Shown here piece after piece: positions 1 through 11,467 of a stretch of 64,000 nucleotides of DNA (position 1 is its first letter; every line of letters begins with the position of its first letter). The stretch covers positions 24,563,399 to 24,627,398 of the forward strand of contig CM075853.1 in assembly GCA_037975125.1 (NCBI GenBank). Reading direction: 5' to 3'. The notes under the pieces are model-generated. The model worked only from the letters and a program-made list of their open reading frames with translations. It was not told the DNA's origin and did no database searches. The DNA comes from Latrodectus hesperus. Lineage: Eukaryota > Arthropoda > Arachnida > Araneae > Theridiidae. The translations under genes were made by a program, and so were the position numbers.

Positions 1-737
1 AACAGTTATTACTCAGTATTGATAATGAATTGAAAGCAAAAGCTTTTGAGATTGAAAGTTAGTATTTTCTAACAGCAATATTTTGTATACATAAATAACC
101 CAAGAAATGTAAAAATTTATTGAATGAATAACGAAGTAGAAAAGTCTAGAATATGGATGTGAAATTGTAGTTTTAAAAGAGTTTGAAAGTAATCAGAAAA
201 AATATTTAGAATTGCTTTTATTAAATAACAATTGCAAAAAAAGTCATTCTAAAATCTTTATCAAATAGTTGTATTTGTTTTCAGTAAGTATATTTATTGA
301 AACGAGGTTGTTATACACATCTTGAAATACTCAATAAATTAATCGATATGAATCTATTGAAAATGTTAAAAGCTTCAAAATTACCTATAATTTTACACAA
401 TGTATAATTCAGTAATGTGAAGAGTTGATTATTTAATTAGAATTTTTCTGTTATATCTCTAAATTCATTAAAGGTTTTTAAAGTAATCATTAAATATAAT
501 TCTGCTTGAATAAAAAGTATTCTTATTAGTTTTTGCAATTATTTGTTTCTATTTACAAATATAATTGAAAAATGTTACATATACATAATTATATGCATAT
601 TTGGCTAAGGAAAATTTTTAGAATAAAATAATTTATTTAACATGAATGTCGATACCTCTTGGAAAATTTTTATTTTACTCCTAGAAAACCCCGTAAAACT
701 TCTGGAATTTGATTCTTGAAAATCTGTGTGAACCTTA
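1..737 (+). mobile_element. hAT element, 3' end fragment (copy 1)
   Basis: It closely parallels 9408-10439, the 3' part of copy 2, from the motif aacagttatt to the terminal tctgtgtgaacc. This is non-coding 3' sequence followed by the degenerate right terminal repeat of the family (left ends begin CAGGGTTCGCACA). The copy is cut by the window start. Confidence 0.75.
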
Positions 738-1094
738 GTTAATGTTTCTGTATAAATAGAGCTGTAAAACATGTCTATTTGATTTTCCGGAGAAAAATAA
801 TTTTTATTTGCCAAAAACAATTTTTTTATTTAAAATACTGTTTTAATTTTTTAAGTAGTTCCTTTTTATTCCTGCATTGAATTAGTATTTATTTCAATTC
901 TAAAATGAATAGCTTTGTAATATCTGTAAGAAAAATATTATAAAATATCATTTAAAGTTTATGTTTCATAAATACTGAAAATTTAAATTATAATATTATC
1001 TAATAGAAATTCATTGTATATTTCATTAGAAAACCTTCATAAAACAGATAGTCTATTCTGTATAATAAAACTTGAGATTATGTACATTATCTAG
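738..1094. other. AT-rich intronic sequence
   Basis: I see no recognisable gene, repeat or hairpin between the hAT tail and the first Tc1 relic. Confidence 0.5.
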
Positions 1095-2041
1095 CAATAA
1101 GTATTTGGACACCCATGCAAATGGGGAAAGCTGTGCATTGATCTATGTCATGCTTTCTGTACCTAAATATCGTATAAAAAACAATTTTGGCATTAGTTGC
1201 ATGCCAGATGCCACGAAATTCAAAGTTGTCTGATTTCGATAAGGGTATGATTGTTGAATATCATATAAATGGTATATCCTTAAGAAACATATTTAATGAG
1301 TTAAATATTCCAAAAATGACAGGGATTTCTATGATTTTCCATGGTTGTGATGCCACCCTCATACTTTTTTGAATATAAAATACATCTACAATGCTTGCTT
1401 GAGGTGGTGCAAGGCATGTCAAAATTGGAATTCTAGATGAATAAGAACAGGTTCTATTTAGTGATGAAACCAAGTTCAAGTTCTACTAGTGAGATATTAG
1501 AATCTGGATTTGGCATATGCGTGGAAAATGACAGCCAGAATGCATTGTGCATATAGTAATTTTTCAGAGTAGAAATTATAATCTGGTGATCGTTTCTCAC
1601 ACATGGTTATGGACTGGAACCTTAAATCTCAATTCATGGTAGATTCAACACTGTCTTGTCGAATACTTGATGCTGCAGCAATTTTATGAGTTGGATAATT
1701 CTTAGTTTTCAGTTGAAAACAGCACTTTCCACTTTTTGATATCTACTCAGAATTTATTTGCTAATAATGTAGTAAACCGATGGACTGGTCTGCTCTGAGT
1801 CCCTGCTTGAATACTATAGAATACATCAGTTGGGTTACCAAATTAAGGGGTGCAGCAAACCATTCAAAAAATCAGTGAAAGAAATTACATTTATATTCTC
1901 AAAACGAGTGTATGTGATTGTCACTGTCTATCAACTATTTATAGAAAGCATGCACCAGAAGATTAAATCTATAATATTTTCACAAGGAGGCTCTACAAAT
2001 TCCTTACTTATCTCTTATCACAAGTATCCAAATACTTATTG
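1095..2041 (+). mobile_element. Tc1-like DNA transposon relic
   Basis: Inverted ends CAATAAGTATTTGGACAC (1095-1112) and GTATCCAAATACTTATTG (2024-2041) match with one mismatch. Inside on + is a broken transposase. The N-terminal helix-turn-helix starts with MPRNSKLSDFDKGMIVEYH at about 1208. Later fragments read LRWCKACQNWN and FSDETKF, then ALSPCLNTIEY near 1790, as in the Tc1 catalytic domain. Stops and frameshifts are frequent. It catalysed cut-and-paste transposition when intact and is now dead. Confidence 0.8.
1208..1850 (+). pseudogene. Tc1 transposase pseudogene
   Basis: The N-terminal DNA-binding part is open from about 1187 to 1370. The catalytic part must be read in other frames and contains the DET and LNxIEY-type motifs of the Tc1 DDE domain. 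At least two frameshifts and several stops separate the blocks. Confidence 0.75.
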
Positions 2042-2079
2042 GCCGAGCTGGCAGCCAAATGGCTAGCGCTCTTGCCTTC
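2042..2079 (+). repeat. tRNA-derived SINE, 5' part (split copy)
   Basis: gccgagctggcagccaaatg and the following bases match the 5' end of the intact SINE at 16093. The SINE abuts the Tc1 right end. It is interrupted at 2079 by a LINE derivative and resumes at 2904. Confidence 0.75.
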
Positions 2080-2903
2080 TTCTTCTCCTTCTTCTTCTTA
2101 GTATTGGGTTTGTATGTCATTGGGCACCTCTGCTTTTATCAGCATTTTGTACCATTAACTCCAAACCCAATGTTTCCTAGTTCCAGTTGCTCGGGTCACC
2201 CACTTTATTAATAAAGTCCGATAACCCTTTAATGGAGTCTAGGTGTAACTCTCTAGTATGGATAATGCCTAAAGAAGTTAATCTAGGGATGGCAAGAGCC
2301 TCGCATTCATAAATGATATGCTCTGCCGTTTCCTCTTGCGCATGACATTTCCAGCAGATAGGGTCTTGCTGAAACAGTCCCATCTGGTCAGAAAGTCAGT
2401 CATGCTAGGGATAGCTTCCTGACTTTCACCAGAAGAAGATGGTTTGGAAGTCATTTCTACCTCCAGTGAAGGATTCATTACTGCCCCTTTACAAGATTGC
2501 TTCTGAGTTTCCTTATCTTTTTCAGCAAGGTCTACTTCAGAGGCTTCACCTGCAAATGCAGAAAGGTTTGTTATTTCTTGTGTCTTTTCAGCCACGAGAT
2601 AACAATTAATAAGCTCAGGTAATATAAGTCCACCCAGCATTGCCTGAGATACTGGGCAAGGCAAATTACTCTAGAAGTTTGCCAGGCAACTAGAGGCTCC
2701 GTTAAGACACCAATACCACGGTGCCAATTAGCCCTAGGCATGGATCGTATAACACCAGGGTTTACGGGAGCTGGTTCGCGGCCTCTGATTCTATATTCAA
2801 GGCTATCCTGTCATTCCTACAGGACATTCGGCGATTTACCACCTGCAAACGCGTCTGGTAGCTGCTCAAGCCCCAGGAAGGTACGCGTACCCCCTGGTTC
2901 CAG
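2080..2903 (-). mobile_element. Deletion-derived LINE inserted in the SINE
   Basis: It lies between duplicated gccttc hexamers (2074-2079 and 2904-2909) and ends at low coordinates in a CTT/GAA-rich tail, so it is oriented minus. The 5' part (2700-2903) is GC-richer, LINE-5'-UTR-like sequence. An ORF1-like stretch (2664 down to ~2390) follows. The 3' end encodes a Cys/His finger ([20 protein letters not shown]) typical of sequence downstream of the RNase H in jockey/R1-type LINEs. The reverse transcriptase is missing. Confidence 0.65.
2177..2383 (-). pseudogene. LINE ORF2 C-terminal zinc-finger segment
   Basis: The 68-residue tail contains C-x2-C...H-x4-C (CWKC, EHIIYEC) followed by the ALAIPRLTSLG pattern seen after the RNase H of LINE polyproteins. 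It is out of frame with the upstream ORF1-like segment. A second copy lies at 23238-23444. Confidence 0.7.
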
Positions 2904-3057
2904 GCCTTCAGTTCAACAATTCCTGGATTCAAATCCCACCTTAGGCATGGATGTTTGTAGTGGTTCGAAATCCACTTTAAGCTGTAGGTCCCAGTCTAAT
3001 TAGCCCTCATGTGCAAAAAATGACCGTTAAGCAACAAACAAACAAACCAAATATTTA
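2904..3057 (+). repeat. tRNA-derived SINE, 3' part (split copy)
   Basis: It continues the SINE cut at 2079. A B-box-like gattcaaatcccacc is followed by the family tail (ccactttaagctgtaggtcc, then attagccctcatgtgcaaaa) and ends in a caaacaaacaaacc tail. Confidence 0.8.
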
Positions 3058-3360
3058 TAGGTAGATAGTGTGTGTGAAATATATCTCAATGCTGTTTTGA
3101 AAGGAATTATTGTTTTATAATTAGAACACAAATGTTTTTTATGCTAATAGTGTGATAATTATATTGATTAGTAATACAAAAAAATATGATTAAATAATTC
3201 AATATTTATAAAGTGAACACTATAAGTGTCTTCTCTATAGTCTAATAACAAAAATATTTACTGGGCATATATGGATGCACAGGAATGTTTTTTATTTTTT
3301 AGAACAGTTAGATTTAATTTAGATTTCTTATAAGTTTTTGATATATCTCTTAGCTTGTTA
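3058..3360. other. AT-rich intronic sequence
   Basis: Nothing recognised. Confidence 0.5.
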
Positions 3361-4362
3361 TACACTCATGTCCATAAATTAAGGATAATTCAGAATCACA
3401 CAGAAATTGAACTCTAAATAAAAATTTCACATATAGAATTATCACACATATCTTAAGAAATAATATTTGAATTACAAGAAACCACCAGATGGTGCTGATA
3501 ATACGTCAAAATGGCGAGAGTAAAAGAGAAGGGTATATAAAAATGGTTGCAATGAAGTAAAATTGTTCACAAGTGCTTTAAAAGCCTTTCAGTGAAATAA
3601 CCGCACAGTTATGGCACAAAAGAAGCATTTGGATGATGTTTTATGTGGTAGAATTACTGTCCGTCTGGAATGTGAACGTATCCAGCTGGATATATCTGTG
3701 GAACTTGGAATCACCCAGAGTGTCATCTCCAGGCTCTAGCAACAGTTCTAACATGATGGTAATGTGAGTAGACATTACAGCACAGGTTGCCCCCACATTA
3801 CAATGCCGAATAAGGACCGTTATTTGGCAGTTACTGTTAAAAGAAACGTGGAGCACAGCATCAAACCTGTCTCATCAGCTCTCTTCAGCTACAGGTATGA
3901 CAGTTTTAAGGCAGACCATGTACAGACGCTTAGGACACATTGGTCTATATGCTCGTACGCCTGTCAGATATGTTCCACTTACTGCAACTCACTGTTGCTT
4001 GCAGTTAGCCTGGAGTAAAGAGCATTGTGGACACTGCAACAGTGGTCTTGTGATGAGTCCAGGTTTAGCTTTCAGTCTAATTCTCACCTGGCTTTCATGT
4101 GGAGAGGGCTAGGTACCCATTACCACCAAGAGAAGACCATGACACTGTTACAATGGTGCATGATTGTTCATTTGGGGAGGAATTATTCTGGGTTCCAGAA
4201 CTAATCTGCATGTTTTTATTAGTGATGTCAAACATATAGCATCTTTTTTGCTCTTTACCTTTTGTTTAATAAATAGACTTTACAAATAAGTCACATTTGT
4301 TTTGCTTCTGTCTCTTTCTTTGCCTGAACTTGCATTATCCTTAATTTGTGGACACGAGTGTA
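3361..4362 (+). mobile_element. Tc1/mariner element with TA target duplication
   Basis: TA dinucleotides flank ends CACTCATGTCCATAAATTAA (3363 on) and TTAATTTGTGGACACGAGTG (ending 4360), an inverted repeat of about 26 bp with few mismatches. A transposase reading frame starts at 3611 (MAQKKHLDDVLCGR) with the Tc1 helix-turn-helix (ELGITQSVISRL) but soon hits stops and shifts. Later remnants (3764-4110) include the LYARTPVRYVPLT block typical of Tc1. The element is full length but inactive. Confidence 0.85.
3611..4110 (+). pseudogene. Tc1 transposase pseudogene
   Basis: The first 39 codons are open. Then an in-frame TAG follows SRL, and the frame moves between 3764 and 4110. The blocks seen correspond to the N-terminal DNA-binding half and the linker before the DDE domain. 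The catalytic Asp and Glu residues cannot be placed with confidence. Confidence 0.75.
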
Positions 4363-4574
4363 AATTTTAAATCAGAATCCCAAAAATAAAGTCAGAATGG
4401 TTTTTGTAATTTCAGAACAATCTGACCCATGCTTCCCCATTTTACAAATTTTTAAACCCAAAAGACTTCCAAATTGTCTTTAAAAATTGGATTTGCTCCA
4501 AATAAATGAAATTTTTTTTTAATAATTTGCTCTGAAAACTTGCATTAATGTTATAAAACTTCCATTTTTTCTAG

Positions 4575-4808
4575 GAATATTGCTTTATTTGTCATAAACT
4601 TGGTCAAGAGTTGCTATGTTTTTCATGTCCACGGTCATTCCACAAGAAATGCTTATCATCAAAGGTATTTGATGAAAAAGGTGATTGTTTCCAGTGCCAG
4701 CAAGTGAAAAGTGCAAAAGAAGAGTTTTCAAATTGGTCATTCTCTAAGCTATATAAGTTAATGATGGATGTCATTAGATTTTCATTTCCTATCAATCGGA
4801 GTGAAAAA
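4575..4808 (+). CDS. Exon a: PHD finger and start of bromodomain
   Basis: The exon follows the acceptor tttttctag and ends at AAA|GTAATC. It reads in phase 0 from GAA. All eight zinc ligands of a C4HC3 PHD finger are present: YCFIC, LLCFSC, FHKKC and DCFQC. The following [14 protein letters not shown] fits the first bromodomain helix of the family. It is 78 codons long. The reading frame stays open for about 50 nt past the donor, but that tail has no family similarity and exon b continues the phase. Confidence 0.85.
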
Positions 4809-7800
4809 GTAATCCATTTAACAAATGTGATGTCAAATTTATGTGTTTTAAAATTTTAAAGTAATATTAGCTTGCAATTATAATTTTAATTTTGTTTACT
4901 TGCACCTAATATGTTTAATCATGTAATATATTAAAATTATTATTAATTATTGAAAATATTATAAAACTGAAATATCTTTTTTAAATTTTAAAATATTATT
5001 AATGTGAGGAATGATTATTATTTTTATTTCATTTATTGTTTGAAAGAAGGGTCATTATTTTTTTTTAATTTTTATTTTCCTTTATTTTTTAAACAAAATA
5101 TTAAATATAAGTGCATAATAAAGTTGAAATAAATTTATAAAAAATGATGAAATTATTTTAATTCTAGTTTAATTAGTTTATTATAAAGTTTTATTTGAAT
5201 TATTTTAAAAAAGTGTTTTGTTTGCTTATTTTAGTTCATAAAAAAATTGTTTTGGAAGCCACTTCATTTCTTAATGAGTTAATTCCCTTATTTTATTCTT
5301 AGTCTGTTAAACAAAAATGTTTACGTATAAATATTTACTCAAGAAAGGTTGATTTTTTTGTATATGATAGTTTAAAATTTTTACTTGAAACAAAATGTGA
5401 ATAATGATGCAAAATAACACATTAAGCAATTTATAATAAAAAGGAATTAAGATTATAGTCATTCTTATAAGTTTCTACAGTAAGATAAAATATTTGGTAT
5501 ATATTAATAAGTAAGATGATAATTTTTAACTAGATGGAAATGTTACGAAAGTAATATCTATAGATTATTTCTAATTAGTTGTATATAATGGAAATTCTTT
5601 TTTCTATGAATAATGAATTTAAACCTTTTTTGCAAAGGAAAAAAATTATATACAGCAAAATTATTTAAATCATAATGTTTCATAATACTATAAATAAATA
5701 TTTAAATGAATTACATGAATAAATATTTTTCAATTTTTATATAAGTGAATTATAATTTTGTCATAATATTTACTTACACGCAATGGTTATTATATACTTT
5801 GCACTTATACATTTTCTTATATTATTTTATGAAATTTTGTTGTTTAATTTGTTATATTTTAACTTTAAACTAAGAATTTTTTTCTAATCTGAAAATTTGC
5901 CACATTGAAATTCAACTATTTTCTTCTTTTGTCTTGAAAGAAATGATAAGCACTTGAACAATTTTTCACCTATATATTACCCTAAAACTTTTCATTCATT
6001 TTATTGATTTCAATTTGTTTTAGTAATTCTAAAAAATCTTTGTTAATATTCTAGAAAAAATAATAAAATATAAAAAGCTTTTAAAATTTTCAAAATTGCA
6101 AATTTTTCAGAAAGGATTGATGTCTTCAATATTACAGATATATGATCATCTTGAAATTGCTATTTTCTTTTCTCTTACTATATTTTATTTCTCTTAATTT
6201 TTCATTGGAGTTTGTATTCAGTTATATTTTAAATCCTTAAAAATATGGTGGGTACTATATCTTATATTATTTAGAATTTATAATCTTTTTTTCTTACTTT
6301 TAAAATTTTGTATATGAATTAATTATTCATGTTTGCTTGTATATGTAATACTATACATGTTTGTAGGAAGTATATATGTCTTGGCCATCAGATAAAGAAG
6401 TGGCATATGTTGCAGACGGGGATAGAATGATTGATGTAAGTTAAAAGAGAATTTAAATACATCAGAATTTGCTAAAATAGATTCATATGACACACCTTAT
6501 TATTCTATGATAACATAATTATTTTTAGTTGCCAAATGGAGATTAAAATTTAAATAAAAGTACAACATATTTTTTTCACCCCTATTTTTTATTTTGTGAA
6601 AAAATAGCATTTTGAAATGTATTGTAAAATTCTAAAGAACTTGAAATTTAATTGTAGAATTTCATACATGATGCAAAACGTGAATATAATTTATATGTTT
6701 TTAGGTTGAAACTATTCTCTTGATCTTTATGCAGTAGAACTATTCTGTTGACCTTTTGTACCCACTGGCATTTTATGCTTTCTAATTTGTGTAAATATGT
6801 GCAAATTTGGATTATTGGTGTCAAACATTGTTTTTTTATGAAAATAAATAAAATTTGAATAGGTTTTGAATAAACACATTTCATTTTAAATAATTTTACT
6901 CATTAATTTAGTAATTTTATTTTTTATAAAAACAAAAAGTTGTTATTATTTTTTTAATATATTATATTTTTGTAGAAATATTCCAGTTATATATGTATAG
7001 TTTTTTTTAACTAACATTTAAATATTATCATATAAGTGTATGTATATAAGCAGGTTTATAATAATAATATATTGATTTTATGATATAATTCATTAATCTA
7101 GAAATAAAAATATATAATACTATCATAGTTATCATTCATGTTTTTAGAGTAATATTCTTGACACCTCAAACAATACCACCATAATTTTCAAAAATAGCAA
7201 TTCATTATATGTTATATTCAGAAAGAATTTTTATGTTTAAATTACCTTTTTTTTGTGTAGACAAGGCAGCAATCAAATCCCATATGAAAGGGAAAAAGCA
7301 TATATATTTATTAGAACAAGTTATATCTGCTAAAAAATCTACTCATTTAAAAGATTTTTCATTTCTGCTGATCCTGTTAAAGAATGTGAACCCAAAGCAT
7401 GCTCTGAAATTTTAGATTCATTTGTTTCTACAAAAGAAGTTTTAAAGGCTGAAATTCTATGGGCCCTTAAAGTTTTAAACAGAGGATTCAGCTACAGTTC
7501 TTGTAACAATATAAATTACCTCTTTCAAGCAATGTTTCCAGACAGTGCTATTGGAAAGCAATTCAGTTGTGTTGAAAAAAAGAGTGCTTATTTAACAGTT
7601 TTTGGAATTGCACCTTATTTTTCCAACTTATTGAAAGAAAAAGTTAAGAATATATCTAAATATGTGCTTCTCTTTGATAAAAGCTTATAATCATCTGCAG
7701 GCAAAACAATTGGACTGCCATGTAAGATTTTAAGATAATGATGCAGTTAAAACCAGTATTACTCATCTGAATTTTTAGGTCATTCAACTGGAGATATATT

Positions 7801-10800
7801 TTTTTTTTGAAAAAGTGAATGAGAAGTGTTTAGAATTAGGAACAAGTGGATTACTTCAGCTGTCAACAGATGGCTCAGATGTAAACTGGTATGTTTTGAA
7901 TAAAATGGCTGATTTTTTAAAAGCAAACATCATTCAAGTATTGTAAATGTCGGAAGCTGCAGCCTACACATTCTACATAATGCTTACAGCCATGGATGTT
8001 CCTCATTTCCAGAAGTTGAGGTAACAGCAAGTGTAGTTTACAGACTATTTAAGGACCCCCCCACTCATAAGGATGACTTTGATAATCTTGGCGCAGACAT
8101 AAAATCACTTTAAAGTTTTGAAAACATCGATGGTTAGAAAATATAAGTATTTTCAACAGATTGCTTGAAATGTTACCTATCTTAAGACATATATGCCATT
8201 TGTTCAAAACAAAAAATTTCATAATCCTGGTACCCAAGCATTTGATACTGTGCAGAAATGTACAAAAGATGTACTTTTTTCTGCTAAATACAAATTTTTT
8301 ATTTATTGCTCGGGAAGTAGAACATTTTCTGACACTTTATCCAACTGATAAACCATTGTTGCCATTTATTGCGGGAGATTTTCATGCATTGTTGAAAAGT
8401 TTGATGTAAAAGTTTTTACAAGAATCTTTTTTTATCTGTTTCCCCCATTTAAACTTATTAGTATTGATGTAACAGATAAAGACAATCTAAAAGATGCTAG
8501 TCGATTAGATGTTGGGTTTTGTTACCAAAAAATCATCAGGGGGGAATTGTGTATTAGCAAAACTTTGGCGGAAAAACAGAACATGGATTTTTTTATAAAT
8601 TGCTGATCATTTTTATAATCAATGACAAAAAAGTTAATAGAAAAATGTCCTTTGCCATATTCTGTAGTACAAAACATATGTTTAGATCCTCGAACTCTGA
8701 TATATAATGAATCCAGTAATTTAAATAATATGCATAAACTTCTTATGTACTTGTCTTATGCATTTAAAATAAATGTATTAGAATGTGATTTTGCTTTAAA
8801 AGAATTTCGTAATTTTGTAGAAGAGTTTAAATCATTGTAACCATCTGTAAGATTTCAAAATTGTATGAATGAAAAATTTGATCCCATTAAAGATAGAATA
8901 GACATTCTTAATTTTAACTTACTCTCAAATAGGCAAAATTATTGCCATGTATGGAAAGTAGTTAATTTGCTTTTACTACTCTCTCATGGTCAAACATCTG
9001 TTGAACGTGGCTTTTCTGTGAACAAAAATTTAATGATAAAACATTTAATTAATCAATCAGTTATGGCTAAGCGCATCATTGATGATAACATTCAAAATAT
9101 AGGCGGTGTCAACAATATAATAATTAGCAAAGATATTATTAGTTTTGCTGCTGGTGCCAGGCAAAAGTATAAATTATATTTAGATGAATTAAAACAGCAA
9201 AAAAAGCAGCTGATAACAGGCAAAGCAAAAAGCACTTCTTGAAGAAATTGATGAACCAAAAATCAAAGAAGTTTTTGGAAGATGACATAAATGAACTTTA
9301 AAAATCTACAATAGAATATGCTGAGGAAGCTAAAAGAACTGGTAAATTTAACATTAATAGCAAAATCAAACATATGTCGTTTTGGTTCTTCAGAGAAGCA
9401 ACAGTTAACAGTTATTAATTACTCAGTCTTAATAATGAATTGAAAACAAAAGTTTTAGAGGTGGAAAATTATGTATTATGTGGAAAGTTATGCAAAATTG
9501 TGTATGTATGTTTGTATATATATATAAAATGAAGAATTGTGAAATCCATTGAATTATTCAAGAAATAGAAAAGTCTGGAATATACTAATGTGAAATTGTA
9601 TTGTTTTGAAAGTGCACAGGAGAAAAATTTAAAATTGTTTTTATTAAATTATAATTAGACCACAAATATATGATAGTGTATTTATTTTGTTTTGAATTAG
9701 TATATTTATTTGAACAGAGATTGTTAAACACTTCTAGTGGACTCTGGAAAAGCCATGTAAATATATATATTGTATATTTGCAGATTTAAATAACCAAGAA
9801 GTGTGAAAATCTATTGAATGATAAAAGAAATAGAAAAACCTAGAATATGGATTTGAAATTTTATAGTGTTAAAAGAATTTGAAAGTAAACAGGAGAAAAA
9901 TTTTAAATTGCTTTTATTAAATAATTGGGAAAGTAAGTTAACCTTAAAACTATATCTAATAGTTGTATTTGTTTTGAGTAAGTGTATTTATATTTGAAAA
10001 GAAATTGTCATACACACTTGAAATACTCAAAAAATTAATCGACAGAAATCTATTTGAAATGTTTAAAAACTCTAAAATAACTCAATATTTTATTCAATAT
10101 ATAATTCAGTATTATATAGAATGTTGATTATTTAAATAAAAAATTTGCTGTTATAGCTGTAAATTCATTGAAGGCTTTAGAAATAATCATTAATAATTTT
10201 AACTTAAATAAAAAATATTCTCATTAATGTTTGCAATTATTTATTTTTATTACTTACAGAAATGAATGAAAAATATTGAATGTACATAATTATATGCATA
10301 TTTGGTAAAGAACAATTTTTAAAATAAAAACAAAATATTTAACGTAAATATCGATACCTTCTGGAAATTTTTGATTTGACTCCTGGTAAACTCCTTAAAA
10401 CTCCTGGCATTTGATTCTTGGAAATCTGTACGAACTCTGTGTGAAGTTTTGAGTGGTTTTAATTTATAAATTTCTTTTAATAGAATATTGTGCAGTATTA
10501 AAAGTAAATTTAGTTTTCTGATTTCACACATGACATCTTTACCTATGCGTAATTTTCTATAAATCTAAATTAGACATTGTAGTTTATTGAATGTGTATTT
10601 ATGTACCTTCCAACTAATGTAGATTGTCTCTAGTTTTTTGGACATATAATCTTTTATTAGTTTTACACACATATGCTAATTTCATGTTTTTTTTTTTAAA
10701 TTTAGTTTTTTTATTTCTTTTAATACAATATATTCTTCAAAATTAAATAGTTAACGCAATGTTCTTATGAAACTAGAATATGATGTGTTCATTTAAATTT

Positions 10801-11384
10801 TTCTTTGTAAATAAATCAATACTTTTCAAACTATTGAATTAGATGCTAAATTTATGCTGAATTATTTTAAGCTTTATTTTTTAAAAGCTGAATAAATGTT
10901 CACAATGATCTAGATATAAGAATGAAGACCTTTCTTTGCTTAAGTGTAATAATATTTTGTGTGTAATTATTAGAAAATAGCATAGTACTTAGAAAATAGG
11001 AATTAGTTAGGTTATGGAATATTATTAAAATTTGAATGGAAACTTTTATTAATTATTTTTTTGCTAGTTCAAAAAATTAAATATATGCTTGTACAGTCTA
11101 TTATATGCTTAACTTTTGAAATATTGATGTGTTACACTATTATATAAAATTTCTTCTCTTCTGACAATCTATTGCTTTAAGCAAAAAATTTAAGTTCATA
11201 GCTGCCAACTCTACTGATTTTATCGGGAAACTCCTGATTTTTCATCCTTTCTCCTGATATACTGATTTTTGGCAATTTCAGTGAAAAACTTAAAAACAGC
11301 CAAAATTTTTCCGGAAAACTGTATTGAGTTGCTTTAGGAGCTTAAATAGTCAACAGAATGAGAATCAATACATTGATAACATAT

Positions 11385-11467
<83 letters not shown>

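Noticed and set aside
4809..4860. Extension of exon a to the stop at 4857
   Set aside because: The extra codons lack family similarity, while the GT at 4809 joins in phase to exon b and then to the bromodomain core.
8622..9242. hAT C-terminal open frames as a domesticated host gene
   Set aside because: Stops interrupt the region between the zinc finger and this block, and one separates the two open stretches. No intact reading frame supports domestication.
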